Source of the DNA: Cohnella sp. SGD-V74
Lineage (GTDB): Bacteria; Bacillota; Bacilli; Paenibacillales; Paenibacillaceae
Length of the DNA stretch: 64,000 nt
Direction of reading: 5' to 3'
Assembly (NCBI RefSeq): GCF_003001675.1
Contig: NZ_PVYW01000017.1
Location: 145,627 to 209,626, forward strand
The position numbers were made by a program, and so were the translations under genes. Of the stretch, positions 15,958 to 24,239 are shown piece by piece. The notes beneath the pieces are model-generated. The model searched no databases and was not told the origin of the DNA. It saw nothing but the letters and a program-made list of their open reading frames with translations. Positions within the stretch are counted from its first letter, which is position 1; the number at the start of each line of letters is the position of its first letter.

Positions 15958-16614
15958 TTAAAAATCGAATTCATTCCATCTGACGACCTCGTCCACCGTA
16001 AGCCGAACCGAAGGATGGCCTTCCTGGGCGGCTTTGCCGATGGCGATCAGCATGATCGGCACATAACGCTCCCCGATCTTGAACTCCTCCACGAACTTCT
16101 GCGCGTTGTAACCGCCCATAGGAACGGTATCGTAGCCTCTTGCCTTGGCCGACAGCATAATCTGCATGGAGACGAGCCCTCCGTCGGTGTAGACGATTTT
16201 GCGCGCGATTTCAGGCGGCAGGTTGCCGTAGATTTTCGTGGAATTGGCGATGAACATGTCCCTGGTCGCTTCCGGCATATAACCGGCTTCGTAAGCCCGA
16301 TTGTAGATCGTTTCCCCCAGCTTGTAGCTTTCCACGTCGCCCAGAACGGCGATGACGGCCGAAGCGTCGACAACCTGCTGCTGGTTGTTCGCGATCGGCA
16401 GCAGCTTCTGCTTAAGCTCCGGAGAGTCGATTACGAGAAAACGCCAAGGCTGGAGGTTGGAAGAGGAGGGAGCTTTAAGCGCTTCGGCGAACAAGTCCTT
16501 CAATTCGTCTCTGGAGATGGTAAAGGACGGGTCGTAATGGCGAACCGAACGGCGTCCTTGAACGACTTCGGCATAGCTCGGAGTCTGGGTCTGCACCGCT
16601 TGCGTAGTTGACAT
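15958..16614 (-). CDS. Nitroreductase family oxidoreductase
   Basis: FMN-dependent NAD(P)H oxidoreductase of 218 residues. The GRRSVRHYDPS motif (residues 20-30) and SSSNLQPWRFLV segment bind the flavin phosphate, and the C-terminal region (GGYNAQKF, YVPIMLIAIGKAAQ) is typical of YodC/YdfN-like nitroreductases. ATG at 16614 follows GGAGGA. Reduces nitro compounds or quinones. An inverted repeat TGTGC-N8-GCACA (16648-16665) lies just upstream, next to a -10-like TATAAC on the minus strand, suggesting control by a quinone- or stress-sensing repressor. Confidence 0.9.
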   Translation of the reverse strand: MSTTQAVQTQTPSYAEVVQGRRSVRHYDPSFTISRDELKDLFAEALKAPSSSNLQPWRFLVIDSPELKQKLLPIANNQQQVVDASAVIAVLGDVESYKLGETIYNRAYEAGYMPEATRDMFIANSTKIYGNLPPEIARKIVYTDGGLVSMQIMLSAKARGYDTVPMGGYNAQKFVEEFKIGERYVPIMLIAIGKAAQEGHPSVRLTVDEVVRWNEFDF

Positions 16615-16647
16615 GGGTATTTCCTCCGTTTTCTTAAAAAAGTTAAT

Positions 16648-16665
16648 TGTGCAATCATTAGCACA
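16648..16665. promoter_or_regulatory. Inverted repeat upstream of the nitroreductase
   Basis: TGTGC at 16648 and GCACA ending 16665, separated by 8 bp, downstream of a minus-strand TATAAC -10-like hexamer. Placement fits a repressor operator; the protein is unknown. Confidence 0.4.
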
Positions 16666-16770
16666 GTTATAGGTTTGAAACTGTTTCGAATAATGCACAG
16701 TATATTCTTCTTCAATTCGATTGTCAATATGTCGGCGCTCCTGGGAATTGCCGTCCCGATAAGCACGCGC

Positions 16771-16812
16771 AAAAAGCCTCGCGAGCCGGTCGGAAAGACC
16801 GGTCGCGAGGCG
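16771..16812 (-). terminator. Terminator of the sugar importer operon
   Basis: Long GC-rich stem (GCCTCGCGA / TCGCGAGGC with an inner CCGGTC/GACCGG) followed by five Ts on the minus strand, just past the binding-protein stop. Confidence 0.9.
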
Positions 16813-16824
16813 CCTACCTTTATA

Positions 16825-18552
16825 TCACGAACCCCACAGAGCCAGACGTTCGTTCAGAAGCTGCTGCCGAAGCTGTTCGGCTTTCTCGACTCCTGCGGCT
16901 TCGATTTCCTGCAAATATTTGTCCCAGAGCGCGTCGAATTGCTCAGGCTTGGCGAGAATCGCCTCCGGAATGCGTTTCCAGGTAATGTTCTTAAGTTTCT
17001 CTTCCAACACGACCAGATCGCTCTCGCTCGGAATCGGAATGTTCCAGAGCGCGCCCCACGGCTTCATCTTGAACTCTTCCTCTTTCGGGAACAGGTCCTT
17101 CCAGATCGTCGCGCCGTAAGCGGAGAGAACTTCCTTCTCCACGTCGCTGTAATCGTTGATGAGCTGTTCCGGGAATCTCGTCGTGAAGTAGTTGCCGGTC
17201 GAGTCCTGAACGCCGTCGCCGTAGTGGGCGCTGAGCAAATTATAGTTGCCAATTCCGGTTTCTTTCTGGAAGTTGATGGCGTCGTTCACTTTGCGGTCGT
17301 TCACTTCGGCCGGAATGACGCGCTTGCCGTTCTCGACGTTGTAATGCTTGCCTTCGATTCCCCAGTTTACGAGCACTTGACCTTCGTCGGAAGCCAGGTA
17401 GTCCAGGAACTTGATCGTGCGCACCGGGTCCGGATTGTCGACCGAGATCGCGACGCCGGAGCCTCCCGTGAAGCCCGTCGGCCAGAATGCCGTATGTTTG
17501 TACTCTTCCGACAGCGTGACCGGATAGTGACCGTAAGCTTGGTCCATCTTGCCTTCCGCTTTCAGCGCTTTCTGACCGTCGTCGAAGCTCCACTTCTGGT
17601 CGATCAGGCCGAGCACGCGCCCGGTTGCGATTTTCGCCTTGTATTGGTCGTACTTCTGAACGAACGATTCTCTGTCGAGCAGACCTTCGGCGTTCATGTG
17701 ATTCAGCCAACGGAAGTACTCTTTTTCTATCGGCCGGCGGAAGTGGTACGTCACTTCGTGCGTATCGATGTCCACGTAATATTCTCCGTCGTCGGAACCT
17801 CCCGTCGACGCGAACGCGGGGTTCGTGACGCCGATGTACATCCGCCAGTCCTCGGCGATGAGCGAGAGACCGATGTTCGGGTTGCCGTTCGCGTCCTTAG
17901 GGTATTTCTCCAGATAGGCTTTGATTGCGTTCTCGAAGTCCTTGACCGTGCGAATCGTCGGGTAGCCGAGCTCCTTGACAACGCGATGCTGAAGCTGCAT
18001 GCCCCCGCCGGCTTCGAAATATTGTTGGTTGATGCCGTCGTAGGACGGAATGACGTAGATCGACTGATCCGACTCGCTGTATTTCAGCCGGTTCATCTGA
18101 CCTTCGAACAGCTTCTTCAGATTCGGAGCGTGCTGCTCGATCAAATCGGTCAGGTCGAGGACGGCGCCCGCGTCGACGAACTTGCTGATGCTCGTTTTCG
18201 CGCTGATGAGGTCCGGATAATCGCCGCTGGAGGCGATGAGCGCCGACTTCTGCACGGCGTCGCCGACGGCGAATTCCGCCTTGAGCGAAATGCCCGTTTT
18301 CTCCGTGATCGCTTTTCCGAGATCGTCCTGCATGTTCGCCCAGTTCGGGTTAACGTCTTCGCTGTAATAGGTGAGCGTAAGCGGTTGAAGCTTCTCCTCC
18401 GACGGGGAAGCGGACGCCGAACTCGAACTCGGTGCGCTCGGGGAAGCGCTCGGGCTGGACGATTCCTTGTCGTTGTTGCCGCAAGCGGCCAACAAGCCGG
18501 ACACAAGCGCCGCGCTCAGCATCAGGCTCGGCCATTTTCTCTTTGTTGCCAT
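16825..18552 (-). CDS. ABC transporter sugar-binding lipoprotein
   Basis: Extracellular binding protein of 575 residues. Lipoprotein signal at residues 1-26 (KRKWP, hydrophobic core, LLAAC lipobox), then a Ser/Pro/Ala linker, then an LplA-like solute-binding domain. ATG at 18552 follows GGAGGG. It is the last gene of a permease - permease - binding protein operon. No ATPase gene is present, so a shared MsmX-like ATPase is expected. A YesM/YesN pair lies immediately upstream of the operon and a GH3 glycosidase beyond it, so the substrate is probably a glucan- or xylan-type oligosaccharide (inference). Confidence 0.92.
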   Translation of the reverse strand: MATKRKWPSLMLSAALVSGLLAACGNNDKESSSPSASPSAPSSSSASASPSEEKLQPLTLTYYSEDVNPNWANMQDDLGKAITEKTGISLKAEFAVGDAVQKSALIASSGDYPDLISAKTSISKFVDAGAVLDLTDLIEQHAPNLKKLFEGQMNRLKYSESDQSIYVIPSYDGINQQYFEAGGGMQLQHRVVKELGYPTIRTVKDFENAIKAYLEKYPKDANGNPNIGLSLIAEDWRMYIGVTNPAFASTGGSDDGEYYVDIDTHEVTYHFRRPIEKEYFRWLNHMNAEGLLDRESFVQKYDQYKAKIATGRVLGLIDQKWSFDDGQKALKAEGKMDQAYGHYPVTLSEEYKHTAFWPTGFTGGSGVAISVDNPDPVRTIKFLDYLASDEGQVLVNWGIEGKHYNVENGKRVIPAEVNDRKVNDAINFQKETGIGNYNLLSAHYGDGVQDSTGNYFTTRFPEQLINDYSDVEKEVLSAYGATIWKDLFPKEEEFKMKPWGALWNIPIPSESDLVVLEEKLKNITWKRIPEAILAKPEQFDALWDKYLQEIEAAGVEKAEQLRQQLLNERLALWGS

Positions 18553-18659
18553 GTTGTATACCCTCCTCGATAATGTACGAATGCAATATGCGTATAACGG
18601 GGCTGGCCCGCTGATACCGGTTTCAAATCCGCTTCGGAAAAAGGCGCGGAGCGTATGGC

Positions 18660-19565
18660 TCAGCCTTTGACCGAACCGAGCGTCAAGCCTTTGACAAAGT
18701 AGCGCTGCAGGAACGGATACACGAGCAGAATCGGCACCGAGACGAAAATCGTAATCGCCATCTTGACCGAGTCCGGGGACACGGTCGACATGACCTGGGT
18801 CATGTTCTGCGTGCGGTAGTCGCCCGAGTTGTTCGTCGTGCTCTGCAGCACTTTGACGAGCTCGTATTGCAGCGTCGTCAGATGCTCGCTCGAGCCGTTG
18901 TACAGATAAGTGTCGAACCACGCGTTCCATTGGCCGACCGCCAGGAACAGGCCGATCGTGGCGAGCGCGGGCTTCGTCATCGGGAGAATGATCCGCCAGT
19001 AGATCGTGAAGTCGTTGGCGCCGTCGATTTTGGCCGATTCCTGCACTTCGTACGGAATGCCGTCCATGAACGACCGGACGACGAACACGTTAAACGCGCT
19101 GACGATGCCGGGAAGAACATAGACCGCGAACGTGTTCATCATGTTCAAATCTTTGATCAGAATGTAGAAAGGAATGAGTCCCGCGGTCACGTACATCGTG
19201 ATGGCCAAGTACGTCGACACGAATTTGCGTCCTTGAAAATCCCGCCGCGCCAGCGTGTACGCGATCATCGACGCGCTGATCAAGCCGAGCAAGGAGCCGA
19301 CGAGCGTTCGCAGCAGCGAAATTTTGAATCCGGTGGCCAGCGTGTCGTACGTGAAGATCGCTTTATAGTTTTCGAGCGTGAACTGCCGGGGGAAAATCGT
19401 AATGCCTCCCCGCACGCTGTCAGTCGAATCGTTCAGCGAAATGGCCAGCACGTTGAGAAAAGGATAAAGCGTGACGATCGACGTAACGATAAGGACGGCG
19501 TAGATGAGAGCGTCGACGATCCGTTCGGATCCGGGGACGCCTCTGCGAATGGCGCGAGCGTTCAT
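18660..19565 (-). CDS. Carbohydrate ABC transporter permease (LplC/YtcP type)
   Basis: Membrane permease of 301 residues with six helices and the EAA-type cytoplasmic loop (EVQESAKIDGANDFTIYWRIILPMTKPALATI), which contacts the ATPase. The C-terminus QRYFVKGLTLGSVKG is the hallmark of the LplC/CarB subfamily. ATG at 19565 follows AGGAGGGG. It is 11 bp downstream of the partner permease. Confidence 0.95.
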   Translation of the reverse strand: MNARAIRRGVPGSERIVDALIYAVLIVTSIVTLYPFLNVLAISLNDSTDSVRGGITIFPRQFTLENYKAIFTYDTLATGFKISLLRTLVGSLLGLISASMIAYTLARRDFQGRKFVSTYLAITMYVTAGLIPFYILIKDLNMMNTFAVYVLPGIVSAFNVFVVRSFMDGIPYEVQESAKIDGANDFTIYWRIILPMTKPALATIGLFLAVGQWNAWFDTYLYNGSSEHLTTLQYELVKVLQSTTNNSGDYRTQNMTQVMSTVSPDSVKMAITIFVSVPILLVYPFLQRYFVKGLTLGSVKG

Positions 19566-19576
19566 GGTGTCCCCTC

Positions 19577-20542
19577 CTAGAATACGCTTTCTTTCGTGAA
19601 GCGCTTGAACAGTCCGTTCGCCGTGAAGAGCAGAAGCACCGCGACGACCGAGTTGAACATGTTGATCGCCGTCGCGAACGAGATCCGGTTGATCTTGATG
19701 CCGTATTCCAGCGCGTACAGATCGAGCACCTTCGAGTAATCGACGACGAGATTGTTGCCGAGCAGGAATTGCTTCTCGAATCCGATGTTGATCAGGTTGC
19801 CGATCGACAAAATCATCAGGATAATGATCGTCGGGCGAATGCCGGGCAACGTGATGTGCCACATCTGCCTTAATCGGCTCGCTCCGTCAACCTTGGCCGC
19901 CTCGTACAGCTCCGGAGCGACTCCGGCCATCGCGGCCAAGTAGATGATCGCGTTCCAGCCCGTTTCCTTCCAGACGTCCGACAACGTGACGATGCCCCAG
20001 AAATATTCTCCCTTCGCCAGCCACTGAACCGGCTCGTTCAGCAGGCCCGTCCACATCAGGAAATCGTTGACCGCGCCGTTGTCCGTCGACAGCATCTTCG
20101 ATACGATGCCCGCGACGACCGCCCAGGATACGAAATGGGGCAAATAGGAAATCGTCTGCGCCGTTTTCTTGAACGCCATGTTCTTCACTTCGTTGAGCAG
20201 AAGCGCGAACACGATCGGAATCGTAAATCCCGCGATCAAGGACATCACGCTCATCGCAAGCGTGTTGCGCATGACCAGATAGAACGTTTCGTCCTGGAAC
20301 AGCATTCTGAAGTTGTCGAAGCCGACCCAATCGCGCTCCCATACCGCGAGCTTCGGATTGTACTTCTGGAACGCCATCAACCATCCCCACAAAGGCAAAT
20401 AAGTGAAGACGAACGCCCAGGCGACGAAGGGCAGCGACATTAAGTACAAGTACCGGTTCCTGAACGCGCGGCGGAGCGCGCCTCCCTTGCCGGGCGCTGC
20501 AAGCGGTTGCGCGGCCGGTTGATGATCGGGCATCGCTTTCAT
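19577..20542 (-). CDS. Carbohydrate ABC transporter permease (LplB type)
   Basis: Membrane permease of 321 residues with six helices after a hydrophilic 28-residue N-terminus. The EAA loop (LYEAAKVDGASRLRQMWHITLPGIRPTI) is complete. ATG at 20542 follows GGGAGGG. First gene of the importer operon. About 65 bp upstream is a 22-bp motif that also occurs upstream of the GH3 gene. Confidence 0.95.
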   Translation of the reverse strand: MKAMPDHQPAAQPLAAPGKGGALRRAFRNRYLYLMSLPFVAWAFVFTYLPLWGWLMAFQKYNPKLAVWERDWVGFDNFRMLFQDETFYLVMRNTLAMSVMSLIAGFTIPIVFALLLNEVKNMAFKKTAQTISYLPHFVSWAVVAGIVSKMLSTDNGAVNDFLMWTGLLNEPVQWLAKGEYFWGIVTLSDVWKETGWNAIIYLAAMAGVAPELYEAAKVDGASRLRQMWHITLPGIRPTIIILMILSIGNLINIGFEKQFLLGNNLVVDYSKVLDLYALEYGIKINRISFATAINMFNSVVAVLLLFTANGLFKRFTKESVF

Positions 20543-20606
20543 GTGTTTCCCTCCCTGCTGTATGAATCCATCATAATGAAAACGCATTCTTTCCGCTACA
20601 CGGAGG

Positions 20607-20628
20607 ATTCGTTGAATAATCATATGAA
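20607..20628 (-). promoter_or_regulatory. Candidate YesN operator, importer side
   Basis: Minus-strand 22-bp motif beginning TTCATATGATT and ending CGAAT. It matches 17 of 22 positions with the motif at 24137-24158 upstream of the GH3 gene. Inferred binding site for the AraC-type regulator encoded between them. Confidence 0.45.
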
Positions 20629-20694
20629 AATTAGAGGTCGCGAAAATCGGACACGTGAAAATCCGATATGTACAAGTCCCGAACGCAAACGTGC

Positions 20695-20747
20695 AGAAAA
20701 AGAAAAGGCCGACTCTCGGGTCGCCGTAACGGCCCGGGAGTCAGCCT
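20695..20747 (-). terminator. Terminator of the YesM/YesN operon
   Basis: Minus-strand stem (GGCTGACTCCCGGG with the complementary CCCGAGAGTCGGCC, one or two mismatches) followed by TTTTCTTTTT. Confidence 0.85.
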
Positions 20748-20778
20748 GCTGCTCGCGCCGCCCTCGCTCGGCCGTTCC

Positions 20779-22293
20779 TCAGCGGGATTCGGCGGCGTTT
20801 TTGCGGTATGCGACGGGAGACAAGCCTACGTATTTGCGGAATTTGGCATGAAAATAATCGACGTTCGCATAGCCGACCTGCTCCGCGACCTGGTACACCT
20901 TCATGCCTTTGCGGAGCATTTCCTTCGCTTTCTCGATTCTGACCTTGTCCAGGTAGGTGTTGAAATAATCGCCCGTGGCGTTCTTGAACAGCTTGCCGAG
21001 ATACGAGCTGTTGTAGCCCAGCACCTCGGCCAGCGCCTCCAGCTTCAAGTTGTCCGCGCTGTTGCGGTGGATCAGCTCGATCATGCGCTGCACCTGCTTG
21101 TCGGGCCCGGCTCCGGCGACGCTCAGCTTCTCCGCCGCCTTGCCGCAGATCGAGGCCAGGCGGGCGATCAGCCGCTCATACCGATACTCCTCGGACAGCG
21201 AAGCCAGCTCCGAATCGAGCGATTGCACGTATTCGCGAATTTCCGGGCGGGACTGCGCCAGCTTGGACAAAGCTGCCGACATTCGCGCCGCGAAGCCGGT
21301 CTTGACCTCCTGCTCGGACGCGCCCGCTCCCAGCCAGACCGCGCCGAGCCGGCGCAGCGCCGCTTCGGCGACATCGGGGTTCGCCGCGTCGAGCGAGAGG
21401 AGCAGCTTCTCCTCCAGTTCGGTCGCGGCGGTCGCGTCCGCCGCGCCGTCCGGCAGCTTCGGTTCGTCGAAGACGATGCTCCCGCCGGCGAACAGAAACC
21501 GGCGCTTCATCAGCTCCCGCGCCTTCTCGAACGACCGGACCAGTTCCGCCGACGTCTTAACCGCCCCGCCGGACGCGACGTCGAAATCCGTCCCTTCGCA
21601 CGCTTCGGCGATCAGGCGATACACCTTGCTCCCGGTCGACGACCGGTTGGACGCTTCCTTCAGCACGATGCCGAGATACGGCTCCGCGGAGAACACGATC
21701 CCTTCGTCCGACTGATCGAGCTTCTCCGTCAGTCTCCGCTTGATGCGGGCCACCGCCGAAGCGTCCGGTTCGCCTCGGCTCAGCAGCTTGACGAGCAGCA
21801 CCTCGTAAGACGGCCAATTCAGGTCGGGCGCGGTGCCCCCGGCATCCCCTTCCCCGGACAGCAGCTTCTGGATGGCGTTCTCCCGCCCCCATCTTCCCGC
21901 CGCTTCCGCGCGTTCCTCCTGCAGAGCGCGCTTGACCTGCTCCAGATGCTTGGCCAGCTCATCCTCGTCGATCGGCTTGAGCAAGTAGCCGTCCACCTTC
22001 AGCTTCAGCGCCTCGCGCGCGTATTCGAAATCCGCATGCCCGCTCAGAATAAGAAACCGCGGGCAAGGACGACACTTCTCCTGAACGCTGCGCAGCAATT
22101 GCAGGCCGTCCATTCCCGGCATGCGAATGTCCACGATCATCAGCTGGGGCGCGGCTTCGGGAAGCTTCCGAAGCGCTTCCAGCGCGTCGGCTGCCGCCTC
22201 CGTCACTTGGAAGCCGTGCTCCTGCCAATCGATGATCGTCCGAAGTCCCTCCCTGATTAACGGCTCGTCATCCACGATCATGACCCGATACAT
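20779..22293 (-). CDS. AraC-type response regulator (YesN family)
   Basis: Response regulator of 504 residues. Receiver domain at residues 1-120 with phospho-acceptor Asp55 in IVDIRMPGMDG and Lys in LLKPID; a long central region (about 130-400) of unknown fold typical of large YesN proteins; AraC/XylS DNA-binding domain at about 405-500 ending GLSPVAYRK. Its ATG lies inside the kinase gene (26-bp overlap), so translation is coupled. Likely activator of the importer operon downstream and the divergent GH3 gene. Confidence 0.93.
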   Translation of the reverse strand: MYRVMIVDDEPLIREGLRTIIDWQEHGFQVTEAAADALEALRKLPEAAPQLMIVDIRMPGMDGLQLLRSVQEKCRPCPRFLILSGHADFEYAREALKLKVDGYLLKPIDEDELAKHLEQVKRALQEERAEAAGRWGRENAIQKLLSGEGDAGGTAPDLNWPSYEVLLVKLLSRGEPDASAVARIKRRLTEKLDQSDEGIVFSAEPYLGIVLKEASNRSSTGSKVYRLIAEACEGTDFDVASGGAVKTSAELVRSFEKARELMKRRFLFAGGSIVFDEPKLPDGAADATAATELEEKLLLSLDAANPDVAEAALRRLGAVWLGAGASEQEVKTGFAARMSAALSKLAQSRPEIREYVQSLDSELASLSEEYRYERLIARLASICGKAAEKLSVAGAGPDKQVQRMIELIHRNSADNLKLEALAEVLGYNSSYLGKLFKNATGDYFNTYLDKVRIEKAKEMLRKGMKVYQVAEQVGYANVDYFHAKFRKYVGLSPVAYRKNAAESR

Positions 22294-24070
22294 GTTCCGT
22301 CCCCCTCTCCAATGGAATGCAAAAGCTGATGCGCGTTCCCCGATGTTCTTCGCTCTCGATCGTCAGCCCCGAACGCTCTCCGTATGTCATAACCAGCCTG
22401 TGCTGGATGTTATGAAGGCCGATCCTGTCCGCTTCCTGGCTCGCGAGCGAGCGAAGCACGTCCTCGCGCTTCGCCGCGGACATCCCGATGCCGTCGTCTT
22501 CGACGACGACCCGCAGAAGCTCGCCCTCCGGGTATGCTCTCACGACGACCGTGCCTCCCTCCACCGCTCTCTCCAGTCCGTGCACGACCGAATTTTCGAC
22601 GAGCGGCTGGATCAGGAGAGGCAGCAGGGACGCCCTCTCCACGGAAGGATCGAGATGAAGCTCGTAATCGAGCCGGTCTTCGTGCCGGAACTTCTGGATT
22701 TCCAGATAACACCGCAAAATCTCGAACTCCTCGGCCAGCGCGATTTCTTTGCCGGTCAGCTCCAGGTTTTTCCTCATGAGCTTGCCCAGCATTTTCACCG
22801 TCTGGGAAATCTCCTTTTCCCCCTTCAAATGCGCCTTCATCCGGATCGACTCCAGCGCGTTGTACAAGAAGTGGGGATTGATCTGGCTCGCGAGCATCTT
22901 CAGCTTGATCTCGTTCTGCTTGCGCTCCAGCTCGCGGGTCTGCTCGTGGGAGGATTGGACCTCGTCCATCAGTTCGCGAATGCTGCCGACCATCTGATTG
23001 AACTGCCGTTTGATCTGCCCGATCTCGTCGCTGCCGTCCACGGTCAGCTCCGTATTGAAATTGCCCATCGACACTTTATTGATCTGTTTGCTGAATTTAA
23101 GCAGCCGGTTCGTGAGCACGGTGCAGATCGAGTAGATCAGGACGAGCGAGACGACGAACACGACGGTCATAATTTGAAAGCCGATCGTGCTGATCCGGTT
23201 CGCCTCTTTCATGATGCTCTCCACCGGAAAGACGGAGACGACTTTAAGCCCGTTGTAGCTGTTCTCCGGCTTAAGCGCGTCGACGATCACCTGGGAGCTG
23301 ACTCCGCCGACCGCCAGCTCGTACTTGCCCGGTTCCAGAGAAGCGATCTGCTCCCCCCAATCCAGCTCGTTCAGCTTCTTGCCGATCATGCCGGGACGGT
23401 TGGAAGCGACGACGACCCCGCGTTCGTCGGCCAGCGCGATCTCCGGTTCCTCCTGCGCCATAATCGCATTCAGCTCGTTCGTATTGACGTCGACCTGCAG
23501 CAAGCCGACCGAGCGGGTTTTCTGAAAATAGACGCTGCGAACGAGACTGAGCATGCTGGACGAGGATCGCGATTCGTTCGGGAAGTAATACCAGCCCAGC
23601 CTTCCGGTCTGGGCGATCGCCGCTTGGTACCAGAACGTCTGCTGCGTTTTGGCGTCGAGCGGGGTGAATTCCCAGTTGTCGATGAGCGTCGGGTTATCCG
23701 CGTACACTTTGACCCTCGTGATCTCGGAATTGAAATCGAGAAATACTTTGAATTTGGTATAGCTCCAGTAAGCGTCCACGACCTGGAAAACGTTCTGGTA
23801 ACGCGTCGTCGCGATGTCCTCCATATCGGTATCCACCGAAAGCTGGTTGGAGAGCAGCATCGGCACGCCGAGCATCTCCTGCACGCGGCTTTTGACCCGT
23901 TCCACCGTGCTTTCCGACTGCTCGGTCGCCCGTGTCAGCGCGGTCTGACGAAATTCGTGAACGACGAAAAGCCCTACGATCATGAAGGGAAGGATGAAGA
24001 AAAGCATATACGACCACACCATTTTGTTGCGCAGTTTCATGTCGTTGAATCTTCTGGCGTATCCCTTCAT
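22268..24070 (-). CDS. Sensor histidine kinase (YesM family)
   Basis: Membrane kinase of 600 residues. Transmembrane helices near residues 18-38 and 290-312 flank a dCache-like extracytoplasmic sensor; HAMP follows, then the His-kinase motif ASQINPHFLYNALESIR and a HATPase domain with PLLIQPLVENSVVHG. ATG at 24070 follows GGGGGAGGG. First gene of the kinase-regulator pair, divergent from the GH3 gene. Confidence 0.93.
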   Translation of the reverse strand: MKGYARRFNDMKLRNKMVWSYMLFFILPFMIVGLFVVHEFRQTALTRATEQSESTVERVKSRVQEMLGVPMLLSNQLSVDTDMEDIATTRYQNVFQVVDAYWSYTKFKVFLDFNSEITRVKVYADNPTLIDNWEFTPLDAKTQQTFWYQAAIAQTGRLGWYYFPNESRSSSSMLSLVRSVYFQKTRSVGLLQVDVNTNELNAIMAQEEPEIALADERGVVVASNRPGMIGKKLNELDWGEQIASLEPGKYELAVGGVSSQVIVDALKPENSYNGLKVVSVFPVESIMKEANRISTIGFQIMTVVFVVSLVLIYSICTVLTNRLLKFSKQINKVSMGNFNTELTVDGSDEIGQIKRQFNQMVGSIRELMDEVQSSHEQTRELERKQNEIKLKMLASQINPHFLYNALESIRMKAHLKGEKEISQTVKMLGKLMRKNLELTGKEIALAEEFEILRCYLEIQKFRHEDRLDYELHLDPSVERASLLPLLIQPLVENSVVHGLERAVEGGTVVVRAYPEGELLRVVVEDDGIGMSAAKREDVLRSLASQEADRIGLHNIQHRLVMTYGERSGLTIESEEHRGTRISFCIPLERGTEHVSGHDRG

Positions 24071-24136
24071 CGGCCCTCCCCCTTTCACTACTAGTTATAG
24101 GCGAGCGTTCGGAACAATGCAAGCGGTTTCCTGATG

Positions 24137-24158
24137 TTCATATGATTTTATGTCGAAT
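24137..24158 (+). promoter_or_regulatory. Candidate YesN operator, GH3 side
   Basis: Plus-strand 22-bp motif beginning TTCATATGATT and ending CGAAT, 82 bp before the GH3 start, matching the motif at 20607-20628. A -10-like TGATAGAAT with extended TG lies further downstream near 24188, with TTGCGA as a weak -35. Confidence 0.45.
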
Positions 24159-24239
24159 GTTCCGGGTATTGCGAGCCTTGCCGGAATGATAGAATGAACG
24201 GAAACTATCGGCTTGCGCCGTCGAAATGGAGGAACTTCC

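Noticed and set aside
16675..18573. 632-codon plus-strand open frame
   Set aside because: Antisense shadow of the sugar-binding protein gene, caused by high GC at third positions.
22121..24094. 657-codon plus-strand open frame
   Set aside because: Covers the YesM kinase gene on the opposite strand; composition is that of a shadow frame.
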